Program-made: the position numbers and the translations under genes | The notes under the pieces: model-generated | What the model saw: only the letters and a program-made list of their open reading frames with translations | Database searches by the model: none | What the model was told of the DNA's origin: nothing | Part shown: positions 17,221 to 24,757 of the stretch, in pieces | Position numbering within the stretch: position 1 is the stretch's first letter | How the letters are laid out: every line of letters starts with the position of its first letter | Assembly: GCA_002050355.1 (NCBI GenBank) | Contig: MWYY01000010.1 | Span: 1-47,473 of the forward strand | Source: Acidobacteria bacterium 28-9 | GTDB lineage: Bacteria > Acidobacteriota > Blastocatellia > Pyrinomonadales > Pyrinomonadaceae | Length of the DNA: 47,473 nt | Direction of reading: 5' to 3'

Positions 17221-19542
17221 TCAAGGTTTTAGCAAAATAACTTCTGTTGCAGCTTTTTCTACTGCCGCTTTTGAAAACGGGAAAATTTGCGTTTCGCCGG
17301 ATTTCCAATTTTCTAACTGGTCTTTCCAATGCGGAGATTTCGGGTCGCCGCTCTCGCCCAAAGCGATTCCGTGTCTGGTTGCGTCCCAATTTCCGGGAAC
17401 TGTAATATGCCGCATTGAAACGCTTGCGCCGACATTAGGCGATAAAGCGTTTCCATTTAGCGGAAATGCTTCGATTGCGAAAAGCCCACCGATAAGCGGC
17501 GCTGCGGCGAGCGGGTGTGGAAAGCGAATCTGAAAAGCCTTTCCGTAAAGCCAATCCGATTGATTTGCGCCATATTTTTTTGCGAGATTCGCGCGCGCTT
17601 CTGTGTCGGATATAAATAGCAAATCTTTATAACTGTTAAATTCCTTGGGCAGCCAATTTTTCGGTTTTTCGGCTATCACCCAATCGAGAAATCCCGCATC
17701 ACTGCCGGGTTTGTCCTTGATACTGTTTCCGTTGAGAACTTTATTGCGAAAAACGGCTCGCATCTCATTTGCCAAAAGCGCGGCTTGCGAATTGGCATTC
17801 ATCTTTCCGTCCCAACCTGCGAGTAGTTTTAAGGTTTCGGCGGACGCGGCGTTTAGATTAACTACATCGCGCGCAAAACGTGAATGAGCAAGGCTAAAAG
17901 TATCAAACTGAATATCACGCATGTCATTAACGGTCAACTTTTTATTAGCGGCGAGACGGTCGTAAATTCGCCGCGCACGAAACGGCGCAGACCAATTATG
18001 CGTTAGAAAATACTTGTAACTGTCGCCGACAACTCGCTGATTTGCCGTAACGATAATGCCTTCGGGTGGATTATAGCTTTGCGGCAGTTCTTCAAACGGT
18101 ATAAAACTCGTCCAATCGCCGTCGGTCGTCGCGCCGTTATACGGAATACTTCCGTCACCTTTCCGGCGAATCGGAATGCGACCCGCGCCGTAATAGCCGA
18201 TGTTCCCTTTTACGTCGGCGTAAACAAAATTCTGAGTCGCGCCGCCGTAAGTTTTCAGTGCTGCGCGGAATTCGTTCCAATTCCTGGCGCGGTCAAGCAG
18301 TAAAAATGCCGTGAACGAATCGTTTTTCGGGTCGCGCGCCGTCCATTTTAAAGCGTATTTTTTGCCGGACTGCTCCGAAATAATCACGCCGTTTTTCGTT
18401 TCCAATACAATCAAATTTTCCGTTTCTGTTTCGGGCGACAAAACATTTTTGCGAACTTTTATTTCTTCGCGCCGCGTTTTCGCATCTTGCCAGCCACTTG
18501 CAGTTTTGAATTGTCCTTTTTCGTTGAAAGTTTCGACGTAAATGTCCTGCACGTCCGGTCCCAAGTTTGTCGCGCCCCAGGCGATGTTTTCGTTGTGTCC
18601 GAGAACGACGCCGGGAATGCCCGGAAAAGTAACGCCCGACACGCGCGAACTTGCGGTTGAAAGATTGACTAAATACCAGACCGACGGCGCATTGCCGGGC
18701 AAATGCGGGTCGTTGGCTAAAATAGGTTTGCCGTCGGCGGTTCGCTTGCCCGAAACAACCCAATTGTTGCTCGCCGCGTTAAATTCTTGATAAAAACCGA
18801 TGCGTTCGAGCGAAGATTTTCTGATTTCAGCGTCTTTCAAAGCAAAATCTAATAACGCATCTTCAATTTCTGGAGATTGACTGACTGCTTTTATATTTGG
18901 CGCATCTTGCCCGATAACCAAAACATCGAGCGGCGTTTTTTCCATAAAAAGCTGTTGATATTTTTCTTTCGGTAAAGGGGCAAAAGAGGCGCGTAAAACG
19001 TCTGCCTGCCAAGTAGTGCTTAAACCGTCGTTGATAATTTCGCCGACGACTAAAGAATCGGTTGTTACCCATTCGGTTGGTTTATATTTCAAAATTTGAA
19101 ACTCAACGGGCAAAGTTTTTTCATTTAAAGTTGCAATGTAAGCATTAACGCCGCGCGCGTAGTTTTCTAAAACGGCGCGCGTTTCGGGCGGAAAATTTCT
19201 AAAGGTTTCTTCGACAATCTGCGAAAACCCGAATCTGCGCCAGCGTTTATCTTCTTCCAAAGCCTGCTTTCCGAATAGTTCGGCAGTTTGCCCGCGCGCG
19301 ACGCGGCGATACAAATCCATTTGCCAAAGTCGGTCGCTCGCCGTTACAAATCCTTGTGCAAAATACAAATCCGCATCGCTTCGTGCTTCGATATACGGGA
19401 TGCCGCGAGCGTCTTTTCGCACGGTTACGTTTTCCTTCAAACCCGAAATGCTCAAAGTCTGCGTCGGTGTTTGAGCGAAACAAGCTGTCGTAATTAAAAA
19501 GACAAAAGCTATGACGGAAAATTTATTAAATTTTAACAACAT
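17221..19542 (-). CDS. Penicillin acylase family (S45 Ntn-hydrolase) protein, exported
   Basis: The 773-residue precursor carries a signal peptide (residues 1-23). The S45 alpha chain, spacer and beta chain follow. The N-terminal nucleophile is the serine of AASNNWVVSG at Ser258, exposed by self-cleavage in the family. Downstream conserved segments include ANDPHLPGNAPSVW, GHNENIAWGATN and GALRAADV-type helices. Members hydrolyse amides such as penicillin side chains or acyl-homoserine lactones, so a quorum-signal or antibiotic-degrading role in the periplasm is possible; the substrate is not readable. The gene stands alone on the minus strand. Confidence 0.88.
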   Translation of the reverse strand: MLLKFNKFSVIAFVFLITTACFAQTPTQTLSISGLKENVTVRKDARGIPYIEARSDADLYFAQGFVTASDRLWQMDLYRRVARGQTAELFGKQALEEDKRWRRFGFSQIVEETFRNFPPETRAVLENYARGVNAYIATLNEKTLPVEFQILKYKPTEWVTTDSLVVGEIINDGLSTTWQADVLRASFAPLPKEKYQQLFMEKTPLDVLVIGQDAPNIKAVSQSPEIEDALLDFALKDAEIRKSSLERIGFYQEFNAASNNWVVSGKRTADGKPILANDPHLPGNAPSVWYLVNLSTASSRVSGVTFPGIPGVVLGHNENIAWGATNLGPDVQDIYVETFNEKGQFKTASGWQDAKTRREEIKVRKNVLSPETETENLIVLETKNGVIISEQSGKKYALKWTARDPKNDSFTAFLLLDRARNWNEFRAALKTYGGATQNFVYADVKGNIGYYGAGRIPIRRKGDGSIPYNGATTDGDWTSFIPFEELPQSYNPPEGIIVTANQRVVGDSYKYFLTHNWSAPFRARRIYDRLAANKKLTVNDMRDIQFDTFSLAHSRFARDVVNLNAASAETLKLLAGWDGKMNANSQAALLANEMRAVFRNKVLNGNSIKDKPGSDAGFLDWVIAEKPKNWLPKEFNSYKDLLFISDTEARANLAKKYGANQSDWLYGKAFQIRFPHPLAAAPLIGGLFAIEAFPLNGNALSPNVGASVSMRHITVPGNWDATRHGIALGESGDPKSPHWKDQLENWKSGETQIFPFSKAAVEKAATEVILLKP

Positions 19543-19880
19543 ATATTTTTGGAATAACTATCTAAGACGCAAAAAGATTCTTAATCTTTAAATCAAAATT
19601 TGGGAGAAGCAAAGCTTTCAATTTTAACTAAGAATTTATCATAATCAATTTGATTTCGCTCATTTCTTCCATCGCGTAATTCCATAACTTTGCCGGTAAA
19701 TCGTAATTCTTAAATCGTATTTAGTTTGTGTTTCGCAATTGATGATTTACAATTTACGATTTATTTTTCACCTGCAGACAATTTTCTTCTTTTTATTGCC
19801 ACACTCAAAACATTGCAAATTCTATAAAATCTAAGTTAAACTTTTCAGGAATTTGAGGCAAATTATCTGGAGTCTAACGA
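19543..19880. other. Intergenic region with three TAAATCGTA repeats
   Basis: This divergent 338-bp region contains TAAATCGTA at 19697-19705 and 19711-19719, and its reverse complement TACGATTTA at 19755-19763. They could be operator sites or a large hairpin. The region must carry the promoters for the penicillin acylase gene and the cytochrome gene, but no strong promoter is seen. Confidence 0.4.
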
Positions 19881-20315
19881 ATGAATTTTTTGAAAATCAG
19901 TTTTGTTTTCTCGGCAGTTTTATTGTTTATAATCGCCTGCAATCAAACCAATAAACTTGATACAAACCTTACAATCGACAAAAACACGGCTTCCAATGCT
20001 CCTGCGTTACAGTCCGAAATTACGCCGGAAACGATCGACGATTTGGCTTCAGCGCGCAAAATTTACTCGGAAAATTGCGTAACTTGTCACAAGGCGAATG
20101 GCTCAGGCGGCGTAACGATTCTCGATGATGGTACAAAAATCAAAGCTCCGGATTTTACGTCTGAACGACTGAAAAAAGATGTTGACGATGAGTGGATCGA
20201 AACTATTGAGAACGGCGCAAAAGAAGACGGAATGCCCGCTTTCAAAGGCAAAATCACTGATGAAGAAATTAAAAATCTCGTTAAATATATCCGGCGGGAA
20301 TTTCAGGGAAAGTAA
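19881..20315 (+). CDS. Lipoprotein c-type cytochrome
   Basis: The 144-residue product has a lipoprotein signal with lipobox IIAC (Cys20). A class I cytochrome c domain contains the haem motif CVTCH (Cys66, Cys69, His70) and the likely sixth ligand Met118 in EDGMPAFKG. The final helix ITDEEIKNLVKYIR is typical of the family. It is expected to be membrane-anchored and to carry electrons in the periplasm; the partners are not evident from neighbouring genes. It is the last chromosomal gene before the tRNA-bounded element. Confidence 0.88.
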   Translation: MNFLKISFVFSAVLLFIIACNQTNKLDTNLTIDKNTASNAPALQSEITPETIDDLASARKIYSENCVTCHKANGSGGVTILDDGTKIKAPDFTSERLKKDVDDEWIETIENGAKEDGMPAFKGKITDEEIKNLVKYIRREFQGK

Positions 20316-20390
20316 AATCTATTACGAGTTTCGGTTATCATTTATGATGGTTTTGTGTTATTTTATTTTCCTGAATTCTTAATCTGTTTT

Positions 20391-20437
20391 GCACCCGTAG
20401 CTCAGCTGGATAGAGTATCTGACTTCGAATCAGAGGG
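20391..20437 (+). pseudogene. 5' fragment of tRNA-Arg(UCG), left attachment site
   Basis: It is identical to the first 47 bases of the intact tRNA at 30148, covering the acceptor 5' strand, D arm and anticodon arm. After it, the sequence runs AAAGAAGTTCC instead of the T arm, so no complete tRNA can form. Only AAGTTC of the T arm region is still shared. The crossover was probably in the near-palindromic anticodon stem-loop CTGACTTCGAATCAG. Confidence 0.85.
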
Positions 20438-20547
20438 AAAGAAGTTCCTGCTTTTTCAATCAAACAACCTATTTATTCTCAACAACTTACCTGAAATCTT
20501 TTTGTTCATTCACACCTAATTGACCATCTGATTTGGGAGAATGAAAA

Positions 20548-21390
20548 ATGGATAATTTGTTTGAAGAGTTTATCAACGAGCGTAAATACTTTAGAAATTT
20601 GTCTGAAAGGACTTTAAGGTTCTACAAAGAAACCTACCACTATTTTAATCAAGTTGGCACATTTGAAAATCTATCAAAGCAATCGCTACAAAAGGCGATT
20701 GTTATATTTCGGGAGCGCGGAGCGACTGTTGGCGGCATCAACGCTTATATTCGCGGAGTAAATACTTTTCTAAAGTGGCTTTCCGAAGAACACGGCTACG
20801 AAAATTTAAGCCTTAAAAAATTAAAAGGTAATCATCGCATTTTGCGTTCACTAACCGATGCTGAGTTGAAAGCGATTGTTAGACACAAGCCAAAGACAAT
20901 TTCAGAAAAACGCCTTCACGTTGTTCTTTTGCTTATGATTGAAACAGGGCTTCGTATCAATGAAGCATTAACACTTCAAAAGCATAAAATTGATTTTGAA
21001 AACTTACTGTTAGCAGTTATCGGGAAAGGTAATAAAGAAAGAATAGTTCCCTTCTCATATGAACTTCGCAAAATACTTTTCAAGTATTCAGCCACGCACA
21101 ACTTCGATTTACTATTTAGCACAAATAACGGATGCAAAATAGCTTACCGAAATATCCATCGTGATTTTAACAGGCTTGCCAAAAAGCTAAAAATAGAAAC
21201 TGACGGAGCATTTCACGGATTTAGAAGAACATTCGCTACAAATTACATTAGAAACGGTGGTAATGCCCTTGTATTGCAACGTTTGTTAGGTCATACAAGC
21301 CTTCAACAAACAACATCCTATGTTAGGTTAGTTACTGAGGATTTACAAAAAGAACAACACCGAACCAGTTTGCTTAATCGTCTTCGATAA
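20548..21390 (+). CDS. Tyrosine recombinase/integrase of the tRNA element
   Basis: The 280-residue product has a core-binding N-terminal SAM-like domain (residues 1 to about 90). The catalytic domain retains every active-site residue: Arg136 in ETGLRINEAL, Lys160 in IGKGNKER, His223 and Arg226 in HGFRRTFAT, His249 in LLGHT and the nucleophile Tyr258. It lacks the extra segment that marks integron integrases, so it is XerD-like rather than IntI. GGGAGA precedes the ATG by several bases. Its place beside the tRNA fragment makes it the likely enzyme for integration and excision of this element. Confidence 0.9.
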   Translation: MDNLFEEFINERKYFRNLSERTLRFYKETYHYFNQVGTFENLSKQSLQKAIVIFRERGATVGGINAYIRGVNTFLKWLSEEHGYENLSLKKLKGNHRILRSLTDAELKAIVRHKPKTISEKRLHVVLLLMIETGLRINEALTLQKHKIDFENLLLAVIGKGNKERIVPFSYELRKILFKYSATHNFDLLFSTNNGCKIAYRNIHRDFNRLAKKLKIETDGAFHGFRRTFATNYIRNGGNALVLQRLLGHTSLQQTTSYVRLVTEDLQKEQHRTSLLNRLR

Positions 21391-21396
21391 TTATAA

Positions 21397-21454
21397 CTAG
21401 CTTTGCAGAATAGAAAGCTAGTCAGAGTGCAAATGCTCTCAGTTGGCTTTCTAT
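21397..21454 (+). terminator. Overlapping hairpins after the integrase gene
   Basis: Two alternative stems occur: 21397-21404 with 21414-21421 (8 bp), and 21410-21418 with 21446-21454 (9 bp). They share one arm, so they are mutually exclusive. There is only a weak T-rich tail. They probably terminate the integrase transcript. Confidence 0.45.
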
Positions 21455-21526
21455 TTATATTCAAGAAAAGGTGTTTCAAGGAGAGAGAATGAGACACTCT
21501 GATTCTCGTATGCTCCAATACAGGAC

Positions 21527-21622
21527 TTGAACGGCGAAACCAAATACACGCAACACAGAATCTAACAGACAGTAAATTAAGGCAGTTGCTGTTTCGACCT
21601 TACGTCAATTGAATTGTTAGCC
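21527..21622 (-). repeat. attC-like site, R' end eroded
   Basis: Read on the minus strand, the R'' core GGCTAAC (21616-21622) is followed by the arm shared with the other family A sites (AATTCAATTGACGTAAGG, then CGAAACAGC). It aligns over its length with the site at 38890, but the R' core at the low-coordinate end is not recognisable. The stop codon of the adjacent membrane protein lies in R'', as in many cassettes. Confidence 0.6.
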
Positions 21623-22129
21623 CGTCCGTTCATTGGGCGAAGCGTTTTCGGATGACCAAACTCGCAACGCTATAATTGAAAAGACGAACCCGAATAGCTC
21701 GACTATCAAGCGAACTCGATTGCCCATTTTCCATTGCTCGACACCGGCAACAATTTCGGCGGCTGGCAAATCGCCCGCAATGCTGTGTCGAAACATACTG
21801 CCGACAAGCGGCGCAAGATAAAAAACTAACGAAATAAACAGAATCAGCGAAGTTCCCGCCGACAACGCAAGCCAAATTCTTGAGCGTCGCGCTGACTTCC
21901 AAGCCGCAATCGCCGCGCCGACTGCCAGAATTACAAACAATGGAAGGAAAATCGGGAAAAACGGCAAACCGCCCTTGCTTGGAAGCGCGTCGAAGGCTTT
22001 CAGAGATTCAGGCGGCGATGCGCTCCATTTTGGCACAGTCATCAACTCGTTGAAAACTTGACCGCCGCACCAAATTCCCCAAACGAAAATAGACGTGATT
22101 AAAAGCGCAGATGCTAACTTATTTCTCAT
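21617..22129 (-). CDS. Four-helix membrane protein, DUF1772-like, attC-flanked cassette gene
   Basis: The 170-residue product has four likely membrane helices. The N-terminal helix contains a WGIWCGGQVFNELMTVPKW segment, and a loop near residue 125 contains an Arg/Asn-containing helix start (MGNRVRLIVELFG). This arrangement resembles the DUF1772/anthrone oxygenase-like family, but the match is weak. The gene is flanked by an attC-like site at each end and its stop codon sits in the R'' core, so it is best read as an integron-type cassette inside the tRNA element. Confidence 0.6.
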   Translation of the reverse strand: MRNKLASALLITSIFVWGIWCGGQVFNELMTVPKWSASPPESLKAFDALPSKGGLPFFPIFLPLFVILAVGAAIAAWKSARRSRIWLALSAGTSLILFISLVFYLAPLVGSMFRHSIAGDLPAAEIVAGVEQWKMGNRVRLIVELFGFVFSIIALRVWSSENASPNERTG

Positions 22130-22162
22130 AAATATCCATTCGTCTCGGTTTCACAAGAAGCG

Positions 22163-22270
22163 GGCTAACGGCTGAGATGACGTGGGGTGAAACCGCCACC
22201 AAGCCCGCCAAAGTTTAACGGACAACGCGATAAGAAAGTCGCTGCCCGCGCCCTCACGTCCATTGAATTC
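22163..22270 (-). repeat. attC-like site, R'' end damaged
   Basis: The R' core GTTAGCC (complement of 22163-22169) and both arms (CGTGGGG near 22181 and CCCTCACGTCC near 22251) are intact and complementary. At the high-coordinate end, the expected GTTAG after CATTGAATT is replaced by CCTATGC. The site is therefore probably no longer a recombination substrate. Confidence 0.65.
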
Positions 22271-22638
22271 CTATGCAAAGTCAATCGTCAACTAAAAATA
22301 CTCCGCCGTGCCGTCTGCACTAACGCTTTGACAGTTCAACGAAGTATCGGTTTTCTCTTCGCCGCTGAAAGCGAGAACAAGAAATGCCCGGTGTCTTTCC
22401 ACACTCCTATTCGGAATCTATTGTTCCATTCTGTGATACGGATGAAGGCGAGATTTAATCACACTGTTGGACGGGTTTGGCTCGCAAAGGAGTTGACCCA
22501 AATTCAATGCCGACCTTCATCGCTTCTTGTCCACGCTTTTTCCAGCCTGAACATTATACACCGAACAGCTTGTTTGTATCACACCTGTTATGCCGCCCGT
22601 TATTGAAAGCGCATATCTGGTTTTCATCACGAAACATC
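22271..22638. other. Non-coding stretch with possible attC debris
   Basis: No convincing gene is seen in 368 bp. CACTAACGC near 22319 and CTGTTATGCCGCC near 22584 resemble isolated core sites of further attC elements. The plus-strand open frame through this area begins inside the attC-like site and has no domain. Confidence 0.4.
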
Positions 22639-23091
22639 TCAATTTTGGCAAATGACGCTGGCGTGACGAGCAGTTAAAAGCCACTTGCCGTTTTTCTTCA
22701 TCCAGACGTTTGTAAAGCGGCAGTTAATAGTTTTCCCCGCATCAGCTGAAGTTCCGCTTGGCACAATTGTTTCCTTTCCCATCACGATAACGGTTTTTTC
22801 GTGAAATAAAACCTTTTCAACCTCTCGAATGAACGAAGAATATGTCAAAGTGCCAGCGCGAATCGGACCTTCACTTGCTCTAACTGCTTGGCTGAAAGGA
22901 TTGTTGACTGTGTAATCCTTTGCCCAGTTCCTTTCCATTGCCGCTAAATCATTTTTCAATAAGGCATTTACTTGTGCCTGTTCAAGTTTTCTGATTTCCT
23001 CCTCAAGAGCATCGTTTTGTTTTACGCTCTGCCCTGACACCAAATTAGTGGCGACAAAGATAACGACTGTCGCAAATAGAATCAGTTTCAT
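22639..23091 (-). CDS. Exported SnoaL/DUF4440-like protein
   Basis: The 150-residue product has a signal peptide (about residues 1-20, ending SGQS). An alpha+beta barrel domain of the NTF2/SnoaL type follows: an opening helix with LEQAQVNALLKNDLAAMERN, a WAKDYTVNNP turn and the closing strands NVWMKKNGKWLLTARHAS. A ribosome binding site AGAGG precedes the ATG. The family includes many small ligand-binding or isomerase folds, and the ligand is unknown. It is the last gene of the minus-strand cargo run of the tRNA element. Confidence 0.75.
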   Translation of the reverse strand: MKLILFATVVIFVATNLVSGQSVKQNDALEEEIRKLEQAQVNALLKNDLAAMERNWAKDYTVNNPFSQAVRASEGPIRAGTLTYSSFIREVEKVLFHEKTVIVMGKETIVPSGTSADAGKTINCRFTNVWMKKNGKWLLTARHASVICQN

Positions 23092-23158
23092 AATTTTCCT
23101 CTTCTGGTTTGTTTATTTGTCACTCGCGTTTCGCATTTCAAAATTTGTCTGTCGCTAT

Positions 23159-24193
23159 CTAAATTTTTACGGCTTCGACAATACTAAAAGGAGAGCGTGT
23201 CGGAATAATGCGTGTCAGTCTAAAGCCGGATGATTCCAGCAGTTTTCTATATTCAACTTCGGTGCGTTCTTTACCGCCTGTGGCGACAAGCATTTGAACA
23301 TCCATCATTTTAGATGGGCTCGGCTCGTTGCCTTCGGGCACGACCATTTCGACAATCAGAACTTTACCTTTTCCATTCATTGCTCGATGGATGTTTTGCA
23401 GGATTTTAATGCTCTGCTCATCGTCCCAATCGTGAATGATGTGCTTCATTGTGTAAACATCTGCGCCTTCTGGAACACTTTCAAAAAAGTCACCCGATAC
23501 GAGTTCAACACGGTTATTTATGGCTTCCTTTTCAAGTGTCTCGACTGCTCCGTCAATGACTGTTGGTTGGTCAAATAAAATTCCTTGCAGATGCTGGTTG
23601 GATTTTAGGATTTCGGCAAGCAATAATCCGTGACCGCCAGCGATGTCAACCACTTTGCTCACGCTCGTAAAATCAAAAGCTTCGACAATGGGTGAAATGA
23701 CCGATGATGAAAGATTGACCATCGCACGGCTAAACATCTGTTCATCTTCCGGGTTATCTGTTAAAAACTCGAAAAGCCCCACCCCGTGCGCTTTCTCCTG
23801 TGCAGTTCCGCCTGTTCTGACACTGTGTCTTAGTTCGCCGTAATTGCGCCAGTTCCATTCTTCACCCTGCATAATCGCCGCATCACGCATCGAGTTTGGC
23901 GCATCGCTTCGCAGTAATGCAGCAATCGGAGTTAGCTCAAATTTACCGTCAGAGGTTTCTGAAAAAATGCCTGCACTGGCTAAAAGTCGAAGAACTCGAT
24001 ACAAGGACGGCTCGTGGGTATTAGTCTTAGCGGCGAGTTCATCAGATGTTTGCGGTTTTTCAGTAAGCAAATCTGCAATACCGAGTTTTGCCGCAATAGA
24101 AATGCTTTGCTGCATCAACCCTCCAAATAGCATTTGCATCAAAATCGCTTCGGGCGGAATCTGCGGCATTGCTATTCCATTTTCGTTATTCAT
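23159..24193 (-). CDS. Class I SAM-dependent O-methyltransferase (acetylserotonin/COMT-type)
   Basis: The 344-residue product has the winged-helix dimerisation domain at the N-terminus (about residues 15-100, with LAAKTNTHEPSLYRVLRLLA). The SAM-binding domain follows, with VVDIAGGHGLLLAEIL, an FDQPTVIDGA acidic loop and the HIIHDWDDEQSIKIL segment that carries the family's general-base histidine. A C-terminal helix-strand with KERTEVEYRKLLESSGF completes it. Members methylate hydroxyl groups on small aromatic or polyketide metabolites; the substrate is unknown. AAGGAG precedes the ATG. It lies between the two SnoaL-like genes. Confidence 0.87.
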   Translation of the reverse strand: MNNENGIAMPQIPPEAILMQMLFGGLMQQSISIAAKLGIADLLTEKPQTSDELAAKTNTHEPSLYRVLRLLASAGIFSETSDGKFELTPIAALLRSDAPNSMRDAAIMQGEEWNWRNYGELRHSVRTGGTAQEKAHGVGLFEFLTDNPEDEQMFSRAMVNLSSSVISPIVEAFDFTSVSKVVDIAGGHGLLLAEILKSNQHLQGILFDQPTVIDGAVETLEKEAINNRVELVSGDFFESVPEGADVYTMKHIIHDWDDEQSIKILQNIHRAMNGKGKVLIVEMVVPEGNEPSPSKMMDVQMLVATGGKERTEVEYRKLLESSGFRLTRIIPTRSPFSIVEAVKI

Positions 24194-24219
24194 AAATTTC
24201 TTCTCCTTTTATTTTTAAC

Positions 24220-24705
24220 TCATTTGCTTGGCACAGGCTGGCTGATATTGGTGTTCTGAGCCGCAATTATTAACCATCTTCCTTTCTTTTTTTCCAATAT
24301 CCAAGTAAATATCCCGTCTCGCGGCTGGCGCGTCGTCCCGTCCGGGTCTTTATCACCCCTCATTCCCCAATTAACGTGAACCACAGCAACATCAGGTTTA
24401 ACAAATTTGACCTTTGCGTTTTTCGTTATCCAAATGCTTTCTTTGAACTGCATCTGGTGACGTATTGAGTGGTGTTCCTCAAAATTCTTTTGATTCTTCA
24501 ACCAAGTTCCACCGACTGTAATAAAGTCAACATTCTCTGCAACGAGCGCAGCAAGTGCTTTCATATCGTGCTGATTCCAAGCGTCCTGCCACTTTTGAGC
24601 GATACTCTTTATAACTTCTTGGTCTTTGGCATTTCCTTTCGTTTGCGCTGCCGTAGGTATGGCAATCCATAAAATGACAACTAGGAGAATTGATACTCTT
24701 ATCAT
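24220..24705 (-). CDS. Exported SgcJ/EcaC-type SnoaL-like protein
   Basis: Translation is placed at ATG 24705, which has AAGGA at a good distance; an in-frame ATG 15 codons earlier does not. The product is about 161 residues, with a signal peptide ending TAAQ. One NTF2/SnoaL domain follows: helix KWQDAWNQHDMKALAALVAENVDF, a VGGTWLKN loop and closing strands FTWILEKKKGRWLIIAAQNT. The family is loosely linked to polyketide tailoring or acts as a stand-alone binding fold. It starts 52 bp after the kinase gene's stop. Confidence 0.75.
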   Translation of the reverse strand: MIRVSILLVVILWIAIPTAAQTKGNAKDQEVIKSIAQKWQDAWNQHDMKALAALVAENVDFITVGGTWLKNQKNFEEHHSIRHQMQFKESIWITKNAKVKFVKPDVAVVHVNWGMRGDKDPDGTTRQPRDGIFTWILEKKKGRWLIIAAQNTNISQPVPSK

Positions 24706-24757
24706 AGATTTATTCCTTATTGGTTCGTTAGAGCAATCATACGGTTTCACATCATTT

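Noticed and set aside
20548..21390. The intact recombinase as an integron integrase (IntI) for the attC sites
   Set aside because: It lacks the additional segment before the HxxR box that marks IntI proteins, and it lies beside a tRNA attachment site, so it is assigned to the tRNA element.
22187..22606. Plus-strand open frame of 139 codons
   Set aside because: It starts inside an attC-like site, has no ribosome binding site or domain, and crosses apparent attC debris.
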